Positions 17,894-29,770 are shown, counted from the stretch's first letter. The stretch is DNA of 64,000 nt from Psychrobacter sp. JCM 18900 (GCF_904846625.1 NZ_CAJHBL010000001.1:676806-740805), one strand, 5' to 3'. Notes: a model not told the origin generated them from the sequence alone. Made by a program: numbers and translations.

Positions 17894-18721
17894 CTACCAG
17901 TAGTTCTCTACGGCAATATTACCCTCACCGCGGCGATTCATCACCAGTCCCAATGTCTTCAATGCCTCTTTAGTATCTTCTACCATATCTGGGTTGCCGC
18001 ATAGCATGACATGCGTAGTATCAATATCTAATGCGATACCCGCACGCGCTTGCAACGTGCCCTCTAGCAACAGCTTCGGCAGACGCTCTGACAATGCACC
18101 TTCAACAGGCTCACGAGTGACGATTGGGATAAAGATGAGCTTTGCTGGATTATCAACCAGCGCGCCAAAATCTTCTTGTAGGTTCTCGATTTTCTCAACG
18201 TAAGCAAGTTCATCGAGCGAACGGGCGCTATAAGCCAATACAATGTGCTCGTAATCTTCCCATGTCTTTAAATCTTGTAGCATTGACAAAAATGGTGCTA
18301 AGCCAGTCCCTGTTGCTAGCAGCCATAAGTCTTTTGGCAATGGCTTTTGGTAACGTGCTAAAGTCAGAAACCCAAATGGCATAGTATTAAGCAGTAGCTC
18401 ATCACCCACTTGTAAGTGCTGCAATTGCGAGGTAAATGCACCGTCAGGAATTACGATAGAGAAAAACTCTATCACCTCATCAAATGGCGAAGAGACAATC
18501 GAATACGCACGAAAGACATCTTCATTCAATGCGGTATCAGCAACTTTATCACTTGCATCAGTCTGTTGGTAATATTTTAATTGACTAGGATTGACACCCA
18601 AGCGTACAAACTGCCCCGCTGTAAACTTAAAACTATCGGGACGGCTGACGGTAAAGCTAAATAAATTTGGCGTCCATGTGGTTTTGCTGAGCACCGTTAC
18701 GGTTTGAATATCATCACTCAT
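17894..18721 (-). CDS. fpr: Ferredoxin/flavodoxin-NADP+ reductase
   Basis: 275 residues. The FAD domain has FTAGQFVRLGV and R-A-Y-S-I-V-S-S (flavin-binding RxYS), then PFGFL. The NADP domain has LATGTGLAPFLSML and MLCGNPDMVEDTKEAL. The C-terminus EGNIAVENYW ends in an aromatic residue that stacks on FAD in the family. It exchanges electrons between NADPH and ferredoxin or flavodoxin in the cytoplasm, feeding Fe-S and oxidative-stress enzymes. A ~20-residue insert follows residue ~48 (polar, T/D/A-rich). Monocistronic between two terminators. Confidence 0.92.
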   Translation of the reverse strand: MSDDIQTVTVLSKTTWTPNLFSFTVSRPDSFKFTAGQFVRLGVNPSQLKYYQQTDASDKVADTALNEDVFRAYSIVSSPFDEVIEFFSIVIPDGAFTSQLQHLQVGDELLLNTMPFGFLTLARYQKPLPKDLWLLATGTGLAPFLSMLQDLKTWEDYEHIVLAYSARSLDELAYVEKIENLQEDFGALVDNPAKLIFIPIVTREPVEGALSERLPKLLLEGTLQARAGIALDIDTTHVMLCGNPDMVEDTKEALKTLGLVMNRRGEGNIAVENYW

Positions 18722-18811
18722 AATTATTCGTCACTTATACTTTATTAAACTGTATTTTTATAAGATACCTTTGATAGGCAAAAGAAGATAAATACCAAAA
18801 AGGTAAGCATA

Positions 18812-18860
18812 AAAAAAGATGCGCCAAGCTTATCATAAAGCTGGCGCATCTTGGTTTTTT
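18812..18860 (-). terminator. Terminator of the nuo operon
   Basis: Stem AGATGCGCCA(A)GCTT / AAGCTGGCGCATCT with one bulged base and a T-run on the minus strand, 56 bases past nuoN. No further gene follows on this strand before it, so it should end the 16-kb nuo transcript. Confidence 0.85.
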
Positions 18861-18915
18861 AACCGTAACAACAAATAGATCGCAGCGACTTATCTGCCGT
18901 ATTGACTCAGCGGCA

Positions 18916-20394
18916 TTACCAAATGCGAGCCAAACTTGCCCACTCAATCATACTATTTGGCAAAATACCAAAGAATAGAATAATCGCCGTCACAGCGATG
19001 ACCATAATACCACCAGTACGAATACCCCACTGCCCAGACACGTCAAACTCGATGAACTGCTTAGGACGTTTGAACAGCGTGAGTAACACGCGTAAGTAGT
19101 AGAATAGCCCAATCGCACTACCCAAGATAATCATTGCGGCCAAGAACCAGTTGGTTCCCTGTACCGCAGCTAAGATAGCAAATAGCTTGGTAATAAAGCC
19201 TGCCGTCAACGGAATACCAGCCAATGACAACATCATGATTGTCATGACAGCAGTCAACACTGGACGACGCCAGAATAGTCCTTGATAATGCGTCAACTCA
19301 TCGGCTTCACCAGATAAGCGATATGGACTCGACATGAGAGTCACTACGCCAAAGGCACCGATAGAGGTAAAGGCATAGACTGCCATATACATACTAGAGA
19401 TACTATCAGCGGCAGAGCCAATGCTGACAATCACGATCATCACATAACCCATATGGGCAATAGATGAGTAACCGAGTAGACGTTTCAGGCTAGTTTGACG
19501 TACTGCCAACAAGTTACCTACCAAGATAGATAATGTTGCCATGACCATCAATAGCATTTGCACTGATGGTAGTGCTAGCAAAGCGGTATCGATTAAGAAA
19601 CGCACGGCCAGTGCCATCATCGCCACTTTTGATACGGATGCTAAAAAGGTAGCGATAGGCGCTGGAGCACCTTCATAAACATCTGGCGTCCACATATGGA
19701 AAGGAGCAGCCGAGAGTTTAAAGGCGATACCAAACATCATCATTGCCGCGCCTAATATCAGTAGTGGCGACTCAAAGATATTGCCTAGCACCATGCTGAT
19801 TGGCTTAAATGCTAGTGAGCCTACTTCTGCATAGATAAAAGCCATACCCATCAGCAACGTCGCTGATGCAGTCGCTGATAGCACCAGATACTTCAATCCC
19901 GACTCAAGCGACTGGTTGCGCATATAAGTATAAGCAAGCAAACCATATAGTGGTACTGACAGCATCTCTAAGCTCATAAAGAATGACGCCATATGCTGCG
20001 CGCTTACCATAAGCAGTGCACCAATGGTCGATAGCAGCATGAGCAAGTACAGCTCTTCTTTGTTATCTTTGAGGTTGGCCAGATACGCATAAGACAGCGT
20101 ACAACAAGCCAAGGCACAGATAAAAATCACCACCATATTAAACTGAGCAAAGTTATCAATAACAAATAACTGCTCAGCGTTTGGTGCGATAGATCCGCTG
20201 TCAATCACACCGATCATCTGACCGATAAGGGTAAATAGACCAATGTTTAAGCCTGCCACCGTAATCGTACCAGTGACCATGTGCGAGCGTTTAAAGGTAA
20301 TCGCGATCATAACCGTCAGTACCGTAATCACTACGGCGATAATCGGCGCGTAAGGCAACAATCCTATCAAATCATTCATCATAATATCATTCAT
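18916..20394 (-). CDS. nuoN: NADH-quinone oxidoreductase subunit N
   Basis: 492 residues with about 14 membrane helices. This is an antiporter-like proton-translocating subunit of the complex I membrane arm. Typical features are the helix-7/8 Lys region with FKLSAAPFHMWTPDVYEGAP and LLGYSSIAHMGY. It starts 3 bases after the nuoM stop and is the last gene of the operon, followed by a strong terminator. Length is close to E. coli NuoN (485). Confidence 0.95.
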   Translation of the reverse strand: MNDIMMNDLIGLLPYAPIIAVVITVLTVMIAITFKRSHMVTGTITVAGLNIGLFTLIGQMIGVIDSGSIAPNAEQLFVIDNFAQFNMVVIFICALACCTLSYAYLANLKDNKEELYLLMLLSTIGALLMVSAQHMASFFMSLEMLSVPLYGLLAYTYMRNQSLESGLKYLVLSATASATLLMGMAFIYAEVGSLAFKPISMVLGNIFESPLLILGAAMMMFGIAFKLSAAPFHMWTPDVYEGAPAPIATFLASVSKVAMMALAVRFLIDTALLALPSVQMLLMVMATLSILVGNLLAVRQTSLKRLLGYSSIAHMGYVMIVIVSIGSAADSISSMYMAVYAFTSIGAFGVVTLMSSPYRLSGEADELTHYQGLFWRRPVLTAVMTIMMLSLAGIPLTAGFITKLFAILAAVQGTNWFLAAMIILGSAIGLFYYLRVLLTLFKRPKQFIEFDVSGQWGIRTGGIMVIAVTAIILFFGILPNSMIEWASLARIW

Positions 20395-20397
20395 GAC

Positions 20398-22023
20398 TTA
20401 ACGTGCCTCCATTACATCAAGCAGCTGCGACGCATCTACCTGTGTCACTTGACTGTATATATATGCGTTATTGATCCACTGCATTGCGTGACTTGAGGTA
20501 TCAAGGAACGGCTGTGGGTACAGTCCAAGCCATACCAAACCTGCAGCTAGCATCAGTAGTAATGACAGCTCGCGCTTGCCCAAATCTTTTAGTTTACGTG
20601 CAGGTAAGCCATGTGACTTAGTCTCTCGCTCTGCCAATGCGGCGATGTTGTTTTCACCAAATAGTGCGCGATGAATCAAAATAAGCGAATAAAGACCTGC
20701 TAATACCAAACTGAATGTTGCAAAAACAACGAATACTGGATACTGAGCAAATGAGCCAAATAAAATCATGAACTCGCCAATGAAGTTACCCGTACCAGGA
20801 ATACCTAGCAGCGCGGCACAGAAGAACATCAATATCGGTGCGTAGTAACGGAACTGCCCCCACATACCACCCATCAAGGTCAAATCGCGTGTATGCAGAC
20901 GCTCATATAGCTGTCCTGCCATGATGAATAGTGCGGCTGAACTCAAACCATGAGCAAGCATCTGAATCATCAGACCTTGTAAGCTGAGCAATGTTCCCGC
21001 ATAGATTGCCAATACCACAAAACCCATGTGCGAGATACTGGTATACGCCAGCAAACGCTTCATGTCAGTCTGCATAAATGCAAGCCATGCACCGTAGAAG
21101 ATACCAATCGTACCTAGGGTAATTGCTATCGGCGCAAACTCTTGTGACGCTGCTGGAAATAGCGGCAACACAAAACGAATCAAACCATATGCAGCAGTCT
21201 TAATGAGCACCCCTGCCAAATCTACCGAACCTGCTGTTGGTGCCTGCGCATGCGCATCTGGCAACCAGCCGTGGAAAGGGATGATTGGCAACTTCACCGC
21301 AAAGCCAATGAAGAAGCACAGCATGATTGGATATTCCCAGCCGCCAAGTGACGTACCGAGCAAGTCATTATAGTTAAAGCTCACTACCCCTTTTTGGGCG
21401 TAGCTGATAATGACCAATACCAAAATACCGATGAGCATGATAAGCCCAGACGCTTGGGTATAGATAAAGAACTTGGTGGCCGCGTATTCTTTGGTTTTGC
21501 CAACCACATCATGACCCCAAATCGCGATCAAGAAGTAGATAGGAACCAGCATCATCTCCCAAAAGAAGAAGAATAAGAATAGGTCAATCGCTAAGAAAAC
21601 ACCGATGACGCCGCCCAAACTCCATAGCAAGTTCAGGTGGAAAAAGCCAACGCGGCGCTGAATCTCATTCCACGAACAAGCAACGGCTGCCACACCAAGT
21701 AAGCCTGTTAGGGCCACCATCATCAGTGACAAACCATCTAGCGCTAAGTGAAAGCTAATACCAAAACTCGGTATCCACGGCACACTGAACTCCGCGACCC
21801 AAGGCACGGTAGCATCTGGCGCAATGACCTGCTGACTCATACCGCTAAAATTACCTTGCTGCCAAAGCACCAACGACAAAGCAAAGGTCAACATCATACC
21901 GATCAAGGCAATCCAGCGCGGCAGACGTTTATTAAATCGCTCTACCACCCAGCATAGCAATCCTGCAATAAAAGGAATTGCGATTAATGCTGGTAGCATC
22001 CACGTTTGTTGTAACTCAATCAT
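20398..22023 (-). CDS. nuoM: NADH-quinone oxidoreductase subunit M
   Basis: 541 residues, about 14 membrane helices, antiporter-like. Seen are FFFFWEMMLVPIYFLIAIWG (with the key Glu of TM5), FAVKLPIIPFHGWLPDAHAQAP and RLLAYTSISHMGFV. It is somewhat longer than E. coli NuoM (509), mostly in the C-terminal loop around ERETKSHGLPARKLKDLGKRE. Three-base gaps to nuoL and nuoN suggest coupled translation. Confidence 0.95.
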   Translation of the reverse strand: MIELQQTWMLPALIAIPFIAGLLCWVVERFNKRLPRWIALIGMMLTFALSLVLWQQGNFSGMSQQVIAPDATVPWVAEFSVPWIPSFGISFHLALDGLSLMMVALTGLLGVAAVACSWNEIQRRVGFFHLNLLWSLGGVIGVFLAIDLFLFFFFWEMMLVPIYFLIAIWGHDVVGKTKEYAATKFFIYTQASGLIMLIGILVLVIISYAQKGVVSFNYNDLLGTSLGGWEYPIMLCFFIGFAVKLPIIPFHGWLPDAHAQAPTAGSVDLAGVLIKTAAYGLIRFVLPLFPAASQEFAPIAITLGTIGIFYGAWLAFMQTDMKRLLAYTSISHMGFVVLAIYAGTLLSLQGLMIQMLAHGLSSAALFIMAGQLYERLHTRDLTLMGGMWGQFRYYAPILMFFCAALLGIPGTGNFIGEFMILFGSFAQYPVFVVFATFSLVLAGLYSLILIHRALFGENNIAALAERETKSHGLPARKLKDLGKRELSLLLMLAAGLVWLGLYPQPFLDTSSHAMQWINNAYIYSQVTQVDASQLLDVMEAR

Positions 22024-22026
22024 CTT

Positions 22027-23901
22027 TTACACCACCGTCATCATTACCAGCACCAGCAATACAGCCATACCCAAGCCAAAGCTTGTGGCATAACCTCGAA
22101 GAGACCCTGTTTGCGTCGCAGACAATACTTTATTACCAGCTGAGGCCAGCTTAGGTAACAGCAACCACGTTTTATCGATAGGGTCGGCTTTAAGTAAGCG
22201 GCCGATGAATAAAAAGGGTTTCACAAAAATTACATCATATAGCGCGTCGAAACCTAGGCCATGGTAGCACCAGTGATATAGTGCCCCACCAATACGTGAG
22301 CGCTTAAAGCTAGTGAGCAAGCGACCTTTGTTGACGACATACAACAGTGCTGCCAATATCAAACCTGCTGCCATGGCACCCATCGCGATATACTCTGCGG
22401 TGTGCTTAGCATGCGCTTGACCAGCAACTTCTAATAGATGACCAACGCTCTCTGGCAATACACCATTTAATGGTGGCGTAATCCATGCACCAACGGCGGT
22501 AGATAACACTAGCAATACGGTTAAAGGTAACCAATACGACACACCTGATAGCTTATGGGCATGGGTTTTTTCTTCGCCAAAAAATATGATCCAAATCATA
22601 CGGAACGTATAAATCGCGGTTAAGAATGCACCGAATACACCCATATAGAATAGTACTAAGTGACCTGTGGCATAAGTTTCCCAAAGAATCGCTTCTTTAG
22701 AGTAAAAACCAACGGTAACCCAAGGTATGGCAGCAAGTGCACCGCCACCGATGATATAACACCAAAATACCAATGGTATCTTTTTGCGCAGACCGCCCAT
22801 CTTAAAGATGTCTTGCTCATGATGTACCGCAAGGATGACCGCACCTGATGATAAGAACAGCAATGCTTTAAAGAAAGCATGGGTCATTAGATGGAAGATT
22901 GCGCCTTGCCATGCGCCCACGCCAAGTGCTAGGAACATATAGCCAATTTGACTCATGGTCGAATAAGCAAGAATACGTTTGATGTCTGTTTGCGCGAGTG
23001 CACAGAATCCAGCAACAACCAACGTCAATGCCCCTACGCCGCCAACCCAATACAATAAGATACCTGGGGTCAGCTCAAACAAAGGATGTAGACGGGCGAT
23101 TAAATAAACACCTGCTGTGACCATCGTTGCTGCGTGAATCAATGCCGATACTGGTGTTGGACCAGCCATCGCATCAGCAAGCCATGTGTGTAGTGGCAAC
23201 TGCGCTGATTTACCCATCGCGCCGCCGACCAACATCATCGTGGTAAGCATCATCGTTGGGTTATTCACATCGAATACTTCTGGCGCGCGCGTAATAATCT
23301 CTTGAATATTAAGCGTGCCAAATTCGCGGAATAATAAAAATAAACCGAAGGCTAAGAACACATCACCGACACGCGTGACGGTAAAGGCTTTCATCGCGGC
23401 ACGGCCGTTGGCTCTGTCGTGGTAATAATAACCAATCAATAGGTAAGAACAGATACCCACGCCTTCCCAACCAAGATAAAGCAAGAACAAATCGTCTGCG
23501 AGTACCAGTAACAACATACTGGCCACAAACAAGTTCATATAGCTAAAGAAACGAGCAAAGCCAGTGTCGCCTTTCATATACCAAGAGGCAAACAGATGAA
23601 TCAAAAAGCCAATACCCGTAATGACACCTGTCATGGTCAATGCAAGACCATCAAAGCTCAAACCGAAATGTGGCGCAAAATCGCCAACTTGGAACCACGT
23701 CCATAGCGGAACTTCAATTACCGTTCCAGCTGGATTGGTGGTCAAAAAGGTATAGCTAACCACTAGCGTGCATAGTGCTGATAACAGCATGCTACCCACG
23801 CCAACAATCGCTGCGACCGTTTCTGATAATTTGTCGCGCATAAAGGCTAAAATCAAAAAGCCAATGAGCGGGAATATAAAGGTTAATGGTAACAAACTCA
23901 T
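22027..23901 (-). CDS. nuoL: NADH-quinone oxidoreductase subunit L
   Basis: 624 residues. The antiporter-like core has LGWEGVGICSYLLIGYYY (key Glu), KSAQLPLHTWLADAMAGPTP and RILAYSTMSQIGYM. A C-terminal lateral amphipathic helix region and final membrane helix (about 540-624) follow, as in E. coli NuoL (613). It is the distal proton pump of complex I. The gap to nuoK is 4 bases. Confidence 0.95.
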   Translation of the reverse strand: MSLLPLTFIFPLIGFLILAFMRDKLSETVAAIVGVGSMLLSALCTLVVSYTFLTTNPAGTVIEVPLWTWFQVGDFAPHFGLSFDGLALTMTGVITGIGFLIHLFASWYMKGDTGFARFFSYMNLFVASMLLLVLADDLFLLYLGWEGVGICSYLLIGYYYHDRANGRAAMKAFTVTRVGDVFLAFGLFLLFREFGTLNIQEIITRAPEVFDVNNPTMMLTTMMLVGGAMGKSAQLPLHTWLADAMAGPTPVSALIHAATMVTAGVYLIARLHPLFELTPGILLYWVGGVGALTLVVAGFCALAQTDIKRILAYSTMSQIGYMFLALGVGAWQGAIFHLMTHAFFKALLFLSSGAVILAVHHEQDIFKMGGLRKKIPLVFWCYIIGGGALAAIPWVTVGFYSKEAILWETYATGHLVLFYMGVFGAFLTAIYTFRMIWIIFFGEEKTHAHKLSGVSYWLPLTVLLVLSTAVGAWITPPLNGVLPESVGHLLEVAGQAHAKHTAEYIAMGAMAAGLILAALLYVVNKGRLLTSFKRSRIGGALYHWCYHGLGFDALYDVIFVKPFLFIGRLLKADPIDKTWLLLPKLASAGNKVLSATQTGSLRGYATSFGLGMAVLLVLVMMTVV

Positions 23902-23905
23902 GACA

Positions 23906-24313
23906 TCATCCTTTCATCTCATTGGCGCTATCGACATCGAGATGCCCACGCTGATGATAAAAACGCAATAATATTGCCAGACCAATTGACGCTTCAGCCG
24001 CAGCCAAGGTCAAAATAAAGATAAACATAATCTGTCCGTCTGGATCGACCCAGCGACTACCCGCCACTACAAATGCCAATGCTGCCGCATTCATCATAAT
24101 TTCAAGACTCATTAGCATAAATAGGAAGTTACGTCGTACCATGACGCCGCACAGACCGATGGCAAATAAAATACCTGCCAAAATCAGTCCATGGCTCATG
24201 GGTATCATACCCAGTACATTTTGCGCCTCAGCAACTGGCTGTACTAAGCCTGCCACCTCGTGGGCAAACGGCACGTTTGATACATCTTGTGCCACGCTTG
24301 CTGCTAGTACCAT
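23906..24313 (-). CDS. nuoK: NADH-quinone oxidoreductase subunit K with N-terminal extension
   Basis: 135 residues. Residues 36-135, beginning [15 protein letters not shown], match the full length of ordinary ~100-residue NuoK, with three membrane helices and the conserved Glu of [16 protein letters not shown]. The first 35 residues are extra: an A/V/Q-rich stretch of weakly hydrophobic character. Start 24313 overlaps the nuoJ stop (TAATG) and has GGAG 8 bases upstream, whereas the internal Met36 (24208) has no good site, so the long form is probably made. Confidence 0.92.
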   Translation of the reverse strand: MVLAASVAQDVSNVPFAHEVAGLVQPVAEAQNVLGMIPMSHGLILAGILFAIGLCGVMVRRNFLFMLMSLEIMMNAAALAFVVAGSRWVDPDGQIMFIFILTLAAAEASIGLAILLRFYHQRGHLDVDSANEMKG

Positions 24314-25056
24314 TAGTCTGACTCCTTGCGCGTAACTGTGTTCGCACCTACTTGACTACCTGCTTTCATGCCTACCTTCATACCTACATAGTCATGCGGA
24401 TCAACATCTTTATATTCGTAAGGCTTAGCCATTTCTACGCCGTCATGCTGTGTAAGCGTACTATCATTGTCGTATTGTTTGATACTGCCTACGCTTGGCT
24501 TAAAACTTTGGCTATCATTACCGATGACCTCATCGTCGACTGTCTCTTTACCTAAATGATAAGCGGCGACCAAGGCTGCCAATAATAGCAATGCTGCTAC
24601 TTCAACCAGCATAATGTATTTGGTAAATAACACCGTACCGACTGCTTTGGCAGAGATAGTCGTGCCACCCATCATGACAGCTTCATCATGATTGAGACCA
24701 ATCATCGCATAGAGCACAACGGCAATGATTATCGTCAACCCTGTTGGAATCGCCCAAGTGCCGGCATCAAGCCAACGCTCTTCGCGCTCGTCATTGCTCA
24801 TGCCCAAATTAAGCATCATAATGACAAAGACAAATAGCACCATAATGGCACCTGCATAAACAACAATCTCTAGCGCACCCGCAAACGGCGCTCCTAATAC
24901 AAAAAATATCCCAGCAATTGCCAGCAACGATACAATCATCGATAAGATAGCGTGCACTGGATTGGCCTGAGTCACTACGCGCAGACTGGCAAATATTGCC
25001 ACTGCCGCAAGTGAATAAAACCCAGCCAATTCAGGATGGTTTAAAATATTCATCAT
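24313..25056 (-). CDS. nuoJ: NADH-quinone oxidoreductase subunit J with C-terminal extension
   Basis: 247 residues. Five membrane helices occupy about residues 10-175, with the conserved [23 protein letters not shown] region that forms the pi-bulge helix of complex I. From about 180 to 247 there is a long polar tail (containing [16 protein letters not shown] and [14 protein letters not shown]) not found in E. coli NuoJ (184). Start overlaps the nuoI stop by 4 bases; the end overlaps nuoK by one base. Confidence 0.93.
   Translation of the reverse strand: MMNILNHPELAGFYSLAAVAIFASLRVVTQANPVHAILSMIVSLLAIAGIFFVLGAPFAGALEIVVYAGAIMVLFVFVIMMLNLGMSNDEREERWLDAGTWAIPTGLTIIIAVVLYAMIGLNHDEAVMMGGTTISAKAVGTVLFTKYIMLVEVAALLLLAALVAAYHLGKETVDDEVIGNDSQSFKPSVGSIKQYDNDSTLTQHDGVEMAKPYEYKDVDPHDYVGMKVGMKAGSQVGANTVTRKESD
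24322..24325 (-). promoter_or_regulatory. Ribosome binding site for extended nuoK
   Basis: GGAG on the minus strand, inside the end of nuoJ, 8 bases before ATG 24313. It decides for the long NuoK. Confidence 0.6.
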
Positions 25057-25601
25057 GGTAGCAAGCTCCTTAGATCAATCGGTGCAGACTCATTTTGTGC
25101 TGCGCCTTTTGGTTTATCTGCTACCGCCATACCTGTCACACGATAATAGTTATAATCAGGGTATTTACCTGGTCCTGAAATTAGCAAATGCTCTTTTTCG
25201 TAGACCAAATCTTGGCGCTTATATTCACCCAGTTCAAAATCTGGGGTCATTTGAATCGCTGTCGTTGGACAGGCTTCTTCACACAATCCACAAAAAATAC
25301 AGCGTGAGAAATTGATACGGAAAAACTCTGGATACCAACGTCCATCTTCACGCTCGGCTTTTTGTAATGAGATACACCCTACCGGACATGCCACCGCACA
25401 CAAGTTACAAGCGACACAGCGCTCGTCTCCATCAGGATCACGTGTTAGGACAATACGTCCACGAAAACGCGGCGGCACAGGTACCGGCTCTTCAGGATAA
25501 AGGATGGTGTCACGCGGTCTGAGCGCATGACTATTGACCATCCACATGCTGCGGACAATGGTAAATATACCAATGACGGTCTTTTTTATGGTAGTAAACA
25601 T
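25053..25601 (-). CDS. nuoI: NADH-quinone oxidoreductase subunit I
   Basis: 182 residues carrying two 4Fe-4S clusters (N6a, N6b): [12 protein letters not shown] and [12 protein letters not shown]. It bridges the peripheral and membrane arms and passes electrons towards NuoB. A hydrophobic/basic N-terminus precedes [14 protein letters not shown], conserved in NuoI. It lies 55 bases after nuoH. Confidence 0.96.
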   Translation of the reverse strand: MFTTIKKTVIGIFTIVRSMWMVNSHALRPRDTILYPEEPVPVPPRFRGRIVLTRDPDGDERCVACNLCAVACPVGCISLQKAEREDGRWYPEFFRINFSRCIFCGLCEEACPTTAIQMTPDFELGEYKRQDLVYEKEHLLISGPGKYPDYNYYRVTGMAVADKPKGAAQNESAPIDLRSLLP

Positions 25602-25656
25602 GGGATTATTATCCTTATCAGCTTTACCCTAGTTCATCAGTGATGGCTAGTGATGA

Positions 25657-26700
25657 CTATAACGTTGGGGAAAAGATCAAAATGACCGCAGCAGTAATCA
25701 ACAGATTGATCAAGGTTACGGGCAGACATACTTTCCAGCCAAAGTTCATCACCTGATCATAACGCGGACGCATGAGTGAGCCTCGAGCCAAAACAAACAT
25801 GGTCATAAAGAACAGCGTTTTAATCATGAACCAAAAAGCTGGTGGAATAAATGGAATATCTAAATTGAACGGCGCAAGCCAACCGCCAAAGAACAAGCAA
25901 GTCATCAAAGCAGAAATCAAGACAACGTTGACATACTCACCAATGAAGAACATACCGAACTTCATGCCAGAATATTCGACATGATACCCTTCGGCTAGCT
26001 CTTGCTCTGCTTCTGGTTGGTCAAATGGATGTCTATGCGTAACGGCAACACCAGCCACCACAAAGGTTAAGAATCCGAAAAACTGCGGAATGATATACCA
26101 GCCGTCTGCTTGCGCTTCGACAATGGCACGTAGGTTAAATGAACCTGTTAGCGCAACAACGCCCATCAACGACAAACCCAAAAACACTTCGTAACTGATT
26201 GTCTGTGCAGCTGAGCGCAAACCACCCAATAACGAGAACTTGTTGGCCGAAGCCCAACCACCGAACATCACTGCATAGACAGCAATACCTGCCATAGCAA
26301 AGAAGAACAGAATACCGATATCCCAATCAACCACGCCAAGCGTTGGCGAGATAGGAATGATGGCAAATGAAGCCAAGGCAGTAAACATCGCTACCGCAGG
26401 TGCCAAGGTGAACATAAACTTATCGGTAAAGTTTGGTGTCCAATCTTCTTTAAAGAAGATTTTGAGCATATCGGCGACTAACTGCAACGAACCAAAAGGC
26501 CCAACACGGTTTGGACCATAACGATCCTGCCACAAGGCCAACATACGGCGCTCATAGATAATCATCATCGCGGCAACCAATACCACGACCAAAAAGATGA
26601 CTAGCGATTGACCCACCAAAAACAGAATAGACCAAGTATCAAAACTCATGCTATTGGCCAAAAAGCTTGGCACATCAGGGATAATACGGGTAACTTGCAT
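25657..26700 (-). CDS. nuoH: NADH-quinone oxidoreductase subunit H
   Basis: 347 residues, about eight membrane helices, forming the quinone chamber floor. Family signatures are [20 protein letters not shown] and the acidic loop [20 protein letters not shown]. The N-terminal 15-20 residues are extra relative to E. coli (325). One base separates it from nuoG. Confidence 0.96.
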   Translation of the reverse strand: MQVTRIIPDVPSFLANSMSFDTWSILFLVGQSLVIFLVVVLVAAMMIIYERRMLALWQDRYGPNRVGPFGSLQLVADMLKIFFKEDWTPNFTDKFMFTLAPAVAMFTALASFAIIPISPTLGVVDWDIGILFFFAMAGIAVYAVMFGGWASANKFSLLGGLRSAAQTISYEVFLGLSLMGVVALTGSFNLRAIVEAQADGWYIIPQFFGFLTFVVAGVAVTHRHPFDQPEAEQELAEGYHVEYSGMKFGMFFIGEYVNVVLISALMTCLFFGGWLAPFNLDIPFIPPAFWFMIKTLFFMTMFVLARGSLMRPRYDQVMNFGWKVCLPVTLINLLITAAVILIFSPTL

Positions 26701-26701
26701 A

Positions 26702-29700
26702 TTACACCTCCTGTGTGGTGGTCGGCGCTGCGTTTATTTGCGCAGTATCGTTATTATTCATCATATCGTTAGCCATGCTACCCATCATCGTCACTGGTGC
26801 ATCCACTTTACGTACCGACGCTGGCATTGATGGGTGAATGATGCTCACCTGCCCAACTGGGTAACCGATACAGCCTTCTGCTAAATAACCGACCAGCTGT
26901 ACTGGTAAGGTGATTTGTTGCTTATCAATCTCAATCGCTAAGTAATCACCAGCAGCAATATTCCAGTCCTTAGCATCATCCATACCGATACGCCATGCAG
27001 CAACAGGCAGTTGCTCAGCGACGATTGGGCTACGTGATGCCATCATTGAGCTGGCATAGATATTATGAATCGGTACCAGTTTGGCTTGGCCTTGTTGTAA
27101 GTCAGTTGTATTCGAAGACATCGCTTCTGGCGCCACATATTGACGAGTGGCTAGGCGCTCTAGCTGATCGAACAAACGCACACCTGGATCACCATTTTTC
27201 AGATGACCGCCGACTTTGTCTTGATATTTGTTCCATGCTTGAGGTGAGTTCCAACCTGCCGCATTGGCAAAAGGAATCATCGAGCTTGGCGTTTCTTTAC
27301 CGCTATAACCTTCCATTGAGAAAGTTAGACCAGTGTCCAAATCTTTCGGCTGCATTGGCTCGTGCACTGAGATTGGCGCACGCATAGCAGTACGACCTGA
27401 ATAACGACGCGGTTGACGCGCGATTTTCAGACCCGTTATACGGTAATCAGCATCAGGCGCAGCGCCTTTGATACCCGCAAGTTTAGGATGGGTGGCAATC
27501 AATGCATTGATCACATCATCTAGCTGCGTCCAGTCGACATCACGACCTTCGATGCTGCTATGCACAGCATGTATCCAGCGCCAGCCTTCTTTAATACTGC
27601 TCATCGGATGGTAGTATTCGTTATCGTAAACTTGGAAGAAACGCTGCGCACGACCTTCAGCTGATATCAATGTACCATCCGCTTCTGCAAAGCTAGCCGC
27701 TGGCAATACAATATCGACGTCTTTGTGCCAATCAAGGAGCTGATGATCTAACGCAATGACCGTTTTATCAGTCAATAGCTGCGTCAATTTATTGGCATCA
27801 ATCGCATCTGTTAGCTGGTTTTCTGCAACCACAACCACATCGTAATCAGTCGCTAGCAGTTCTTCAACTGACTGACCGCCAAGCATACAAACGCCCATGC
27901 TATTGGCATCAGGAACCGTTAGATAAATACCTGCTTGTGCCTGATATTTATCATTAATTTCTTTTAACTCAAGGTTTTCAGCAGGCTCACGTTCGACATC
28001 ATCTTGAGCTTCTGTATTTACACCCGTTTCAGGTTTGTTCGGCTTAGCAGATAAATCTTGGTCTTCTTCAGGTTGGTCATTAGCCGCTTTCGCTTGGGCT
28101 GCCTGTACTTTGGCATTATGTGCCTCGACCTGCTGTTGCTCGGTCGCTTTAATTGCCGCGCGTTTTTGGGTCAACGCTTGGGTAATCTGTGCCGCTGCTT
28201 CTATCAATGCGGTAGAAGACAAGCTGCTACCCGAGACAACTAACGGCTTATCAGCTTGAATCAAGTCATAAGCGATTTGCTGCGCCAATGCTTGCATACC
28301 GTCGGTTTCAGCACTTTCATCAGCTGCTTGTGGATCTGCTATGTCTGCTAAATCATCAGCAAAATTAGCAATTTCATCAGCAACCTTGAAGCCAAGTTTA
28401 GTGATGTCTTCAGGGGTCGCCACTACGCTCACTTTACTGATATCTTCTAGCTTAGTTTGCGTTACATCAATGACATAGACTGGGCTTAGCGCATCTTGAG
28501 CGATACGCTTAACTGGTTCAGCAAGCCAAGGCTGCGTTTGCAGCGCCGCCGCCATTTTTAAGCCTTCATTTTTTGCCGCTTGACGTACTGACAGCGCAAC
28601 ACGTGATGAAGTTTGCGTGATGTCTTCACCTAATACGAGCACCGCATCATGCGTTTCGATATCGGTCATGCTAGGGTTATAAATACCTTCAGTGCTAAGC
28701 ACTTCGATACATTTATTGACCAGTGCTTGCTGCTGATGATTCAAGCCTGTTGAGAAGTTATCAAAGCCGACCAGATTTTTTAGCGCAAAGTTAGTCTCTA
28801 GACTGGCGCGTGGTGAGCCAATCCCGATGACTTTTTTATCTTTGATACGTTTGATGGTTTCATCAAGTGCGTAGTCAATATTGATTTTGACATGCTTATC
28901 ATTGATACGTTCAAGCGCTTGGGTTGGACGATCATCACGATTGACATAGCCATAACCAAAGCGGCCACGGTCACATAAGAAATAGCGGTTTACTTCGCCG
29001 TTATAGCGGTTTTCGATACGGCGCAATTCACCATAACGCTCGCCCGGTGAGATATTACAACCAGCTGAGCAACCATGACAGATGCTTGGCGCATACTGCA
29101 TATCCCATTTACGGTTGTAGCGCTCAGAGTGGGTTTTATCAGTAAACACACCCGTTGGGCAAACTTCGGTTAAGTTGCCTGAAAATTCGCTTTCAAACTG
29201 ACCATCTTTATCACGGCCAAAGTAAACGCGATTGTTTGAGCCATAAACGCCCAAGTCTTCGCCGCCCGCATAGTCTTTATAAAAACGTACACAACGATAG
29301 CAAGCGATACAACGGTTCATTTCATGCGCGATGAATGGACCAAGCTCTTGGTTATGATGCGTGCGTTTGGTAAAGCGATAGCGACGACGGCTGTGACCTG
29401 ACATATACGTCATGTCCTGCAAATGACAATGTCCACCTTCTTCACAAGTTGGACAGTCATGTGGATGGTTGGTCATGAGTAGCTCAACCATCGACTTGCG
29501 GAATGCTTTGGCTTCATCGTCAGTGACCGAGATGTACATGTCATCGCCAGGAGCGACCATACATGACATGACTAGACGACCGCGACCTGCTTCCATATCT
29601 TCTTTATTTTGGAATTGCTTGACCGCGCACTGACGGCACGAGCCTACTGAGCCAAGCGCTGGATGATAACAAAAATACGGCACATCAATGCCGAGGGATA

Positions 29701-29770
29701 AGCAGGCTTGTAGCAAGTTGTCTGCGCTATCTACTTCGACAGTGGTTCCATCAATATGTATGACTGCCAT
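26702..29770 (-). CDS. nuoG: NADH-quinone oxidoreductase subunit G with low-complexity insert
   Basis: 1022 residues versus ~908 in E. coli. The N-terminal ferredoxin domain has the [2Fe-2S] cysteines in [17 protein letters not shown]. It is followed by the His-Cys cluster in [10 protein letters not shown], then C-I-A-C-Y-R-C with CPTG, then C-x2-C-x3-C in CHGCSAGC. The rest is a molybdopterin-oxidoreductase-like domain without cofactor role. At about residues 535-605 sits a charged, Q/A/K/E/P-rich insert that looks disordered and accounts for much of the extra length. The gap to nuoF is 10 bases. Confidence 0.95.
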   Translation of the reverse strand: MAVIHIDGTTVEVDSADNLLQACLSLGIDVPYFCYHPALGSVGSCRQCAVKQFQNKEDMEAGRGRLVMSCMVAPGDDMYISVTDDEAKAFRKSMVELLMTNHPHDCPTCEEGGHCHLQDMTYMSGHSRRRYRFTKRTHHNQELGPFIAHEMNRCIACYRCVRFYKDYAGGEDLGVYGSNNRVYFGRDKDGQFESEFSGNLTEVCPTGVFTDKTHSERYNRKWDMQYAPSICHGCSAGCNISPGERYGELRRIENRYNGEVNRYFLCDRGRFGYGYVNRDDRPTQALERINDKHVKINIDYALDETIKRIKDKKVIGIGSPRASLETNFALKNLVGFDNFSTGLNHQQQALVNKCIEVLSTEGIYNPSMTDIETHDAVLVLGEDITQTSSRVALSVRQAAKNEGLKMAAALQTQPWLAEPVKRIAQDALSPVYVIDVTQTKLEDISKVSVVATPEDITKLGFKVADEIANFADDLADIADPQAADESAETDGMQALAQQIAYDLIQADKPLVVSGSSLSSTALIEAAAQITQALTQKRAAIKATEQQQVEAHNAKVQAAQAKAANDQPEEDQDLSAKPNKPETGVNTEAQDDVEREPAENLELKEINDKYQAQAGIYLTVPDANSMGVCMLGGQSVEELLATDYDVVVVAENQLTDAIDANKLTQLLTDKTVIALDHQLLDWHKDVDIVLPAASFAEADGTLISAEGRAQRFFQVYDNEYYHPMSSIKEGWRWIHAVHSSIEGRDVDWTQLDDVINALIATHPKLAGIKGAAPDADYRITGLKIARQPRRYSGRTAMRAPISVHEPMQPKDLDTGLTFSMEGYSGKETPSSMIPFANAAGWNSPQAWNKYQDKVGGHLKNGDPGVRLFDQLERLATRQYVAPEAMSSNTTDLQQGQAKLVPIHNIYASSMMASRSPIVAEQLPVAAWRIGMDDAKDWNIAAGDYLAIEIDKQQITLPVQLVGYLAEGCIGYPVGQVSIIHPSMPASVRKVDAPVTMMGSMANDMMNNNDTAQINAAPTTTQEV

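Noticed and set aside
26995..27387. 130-codon + strand frame inside nuoG
   Set aside because: It lies wholly within the conserved nuoG gene on the other strand and has no independent support.
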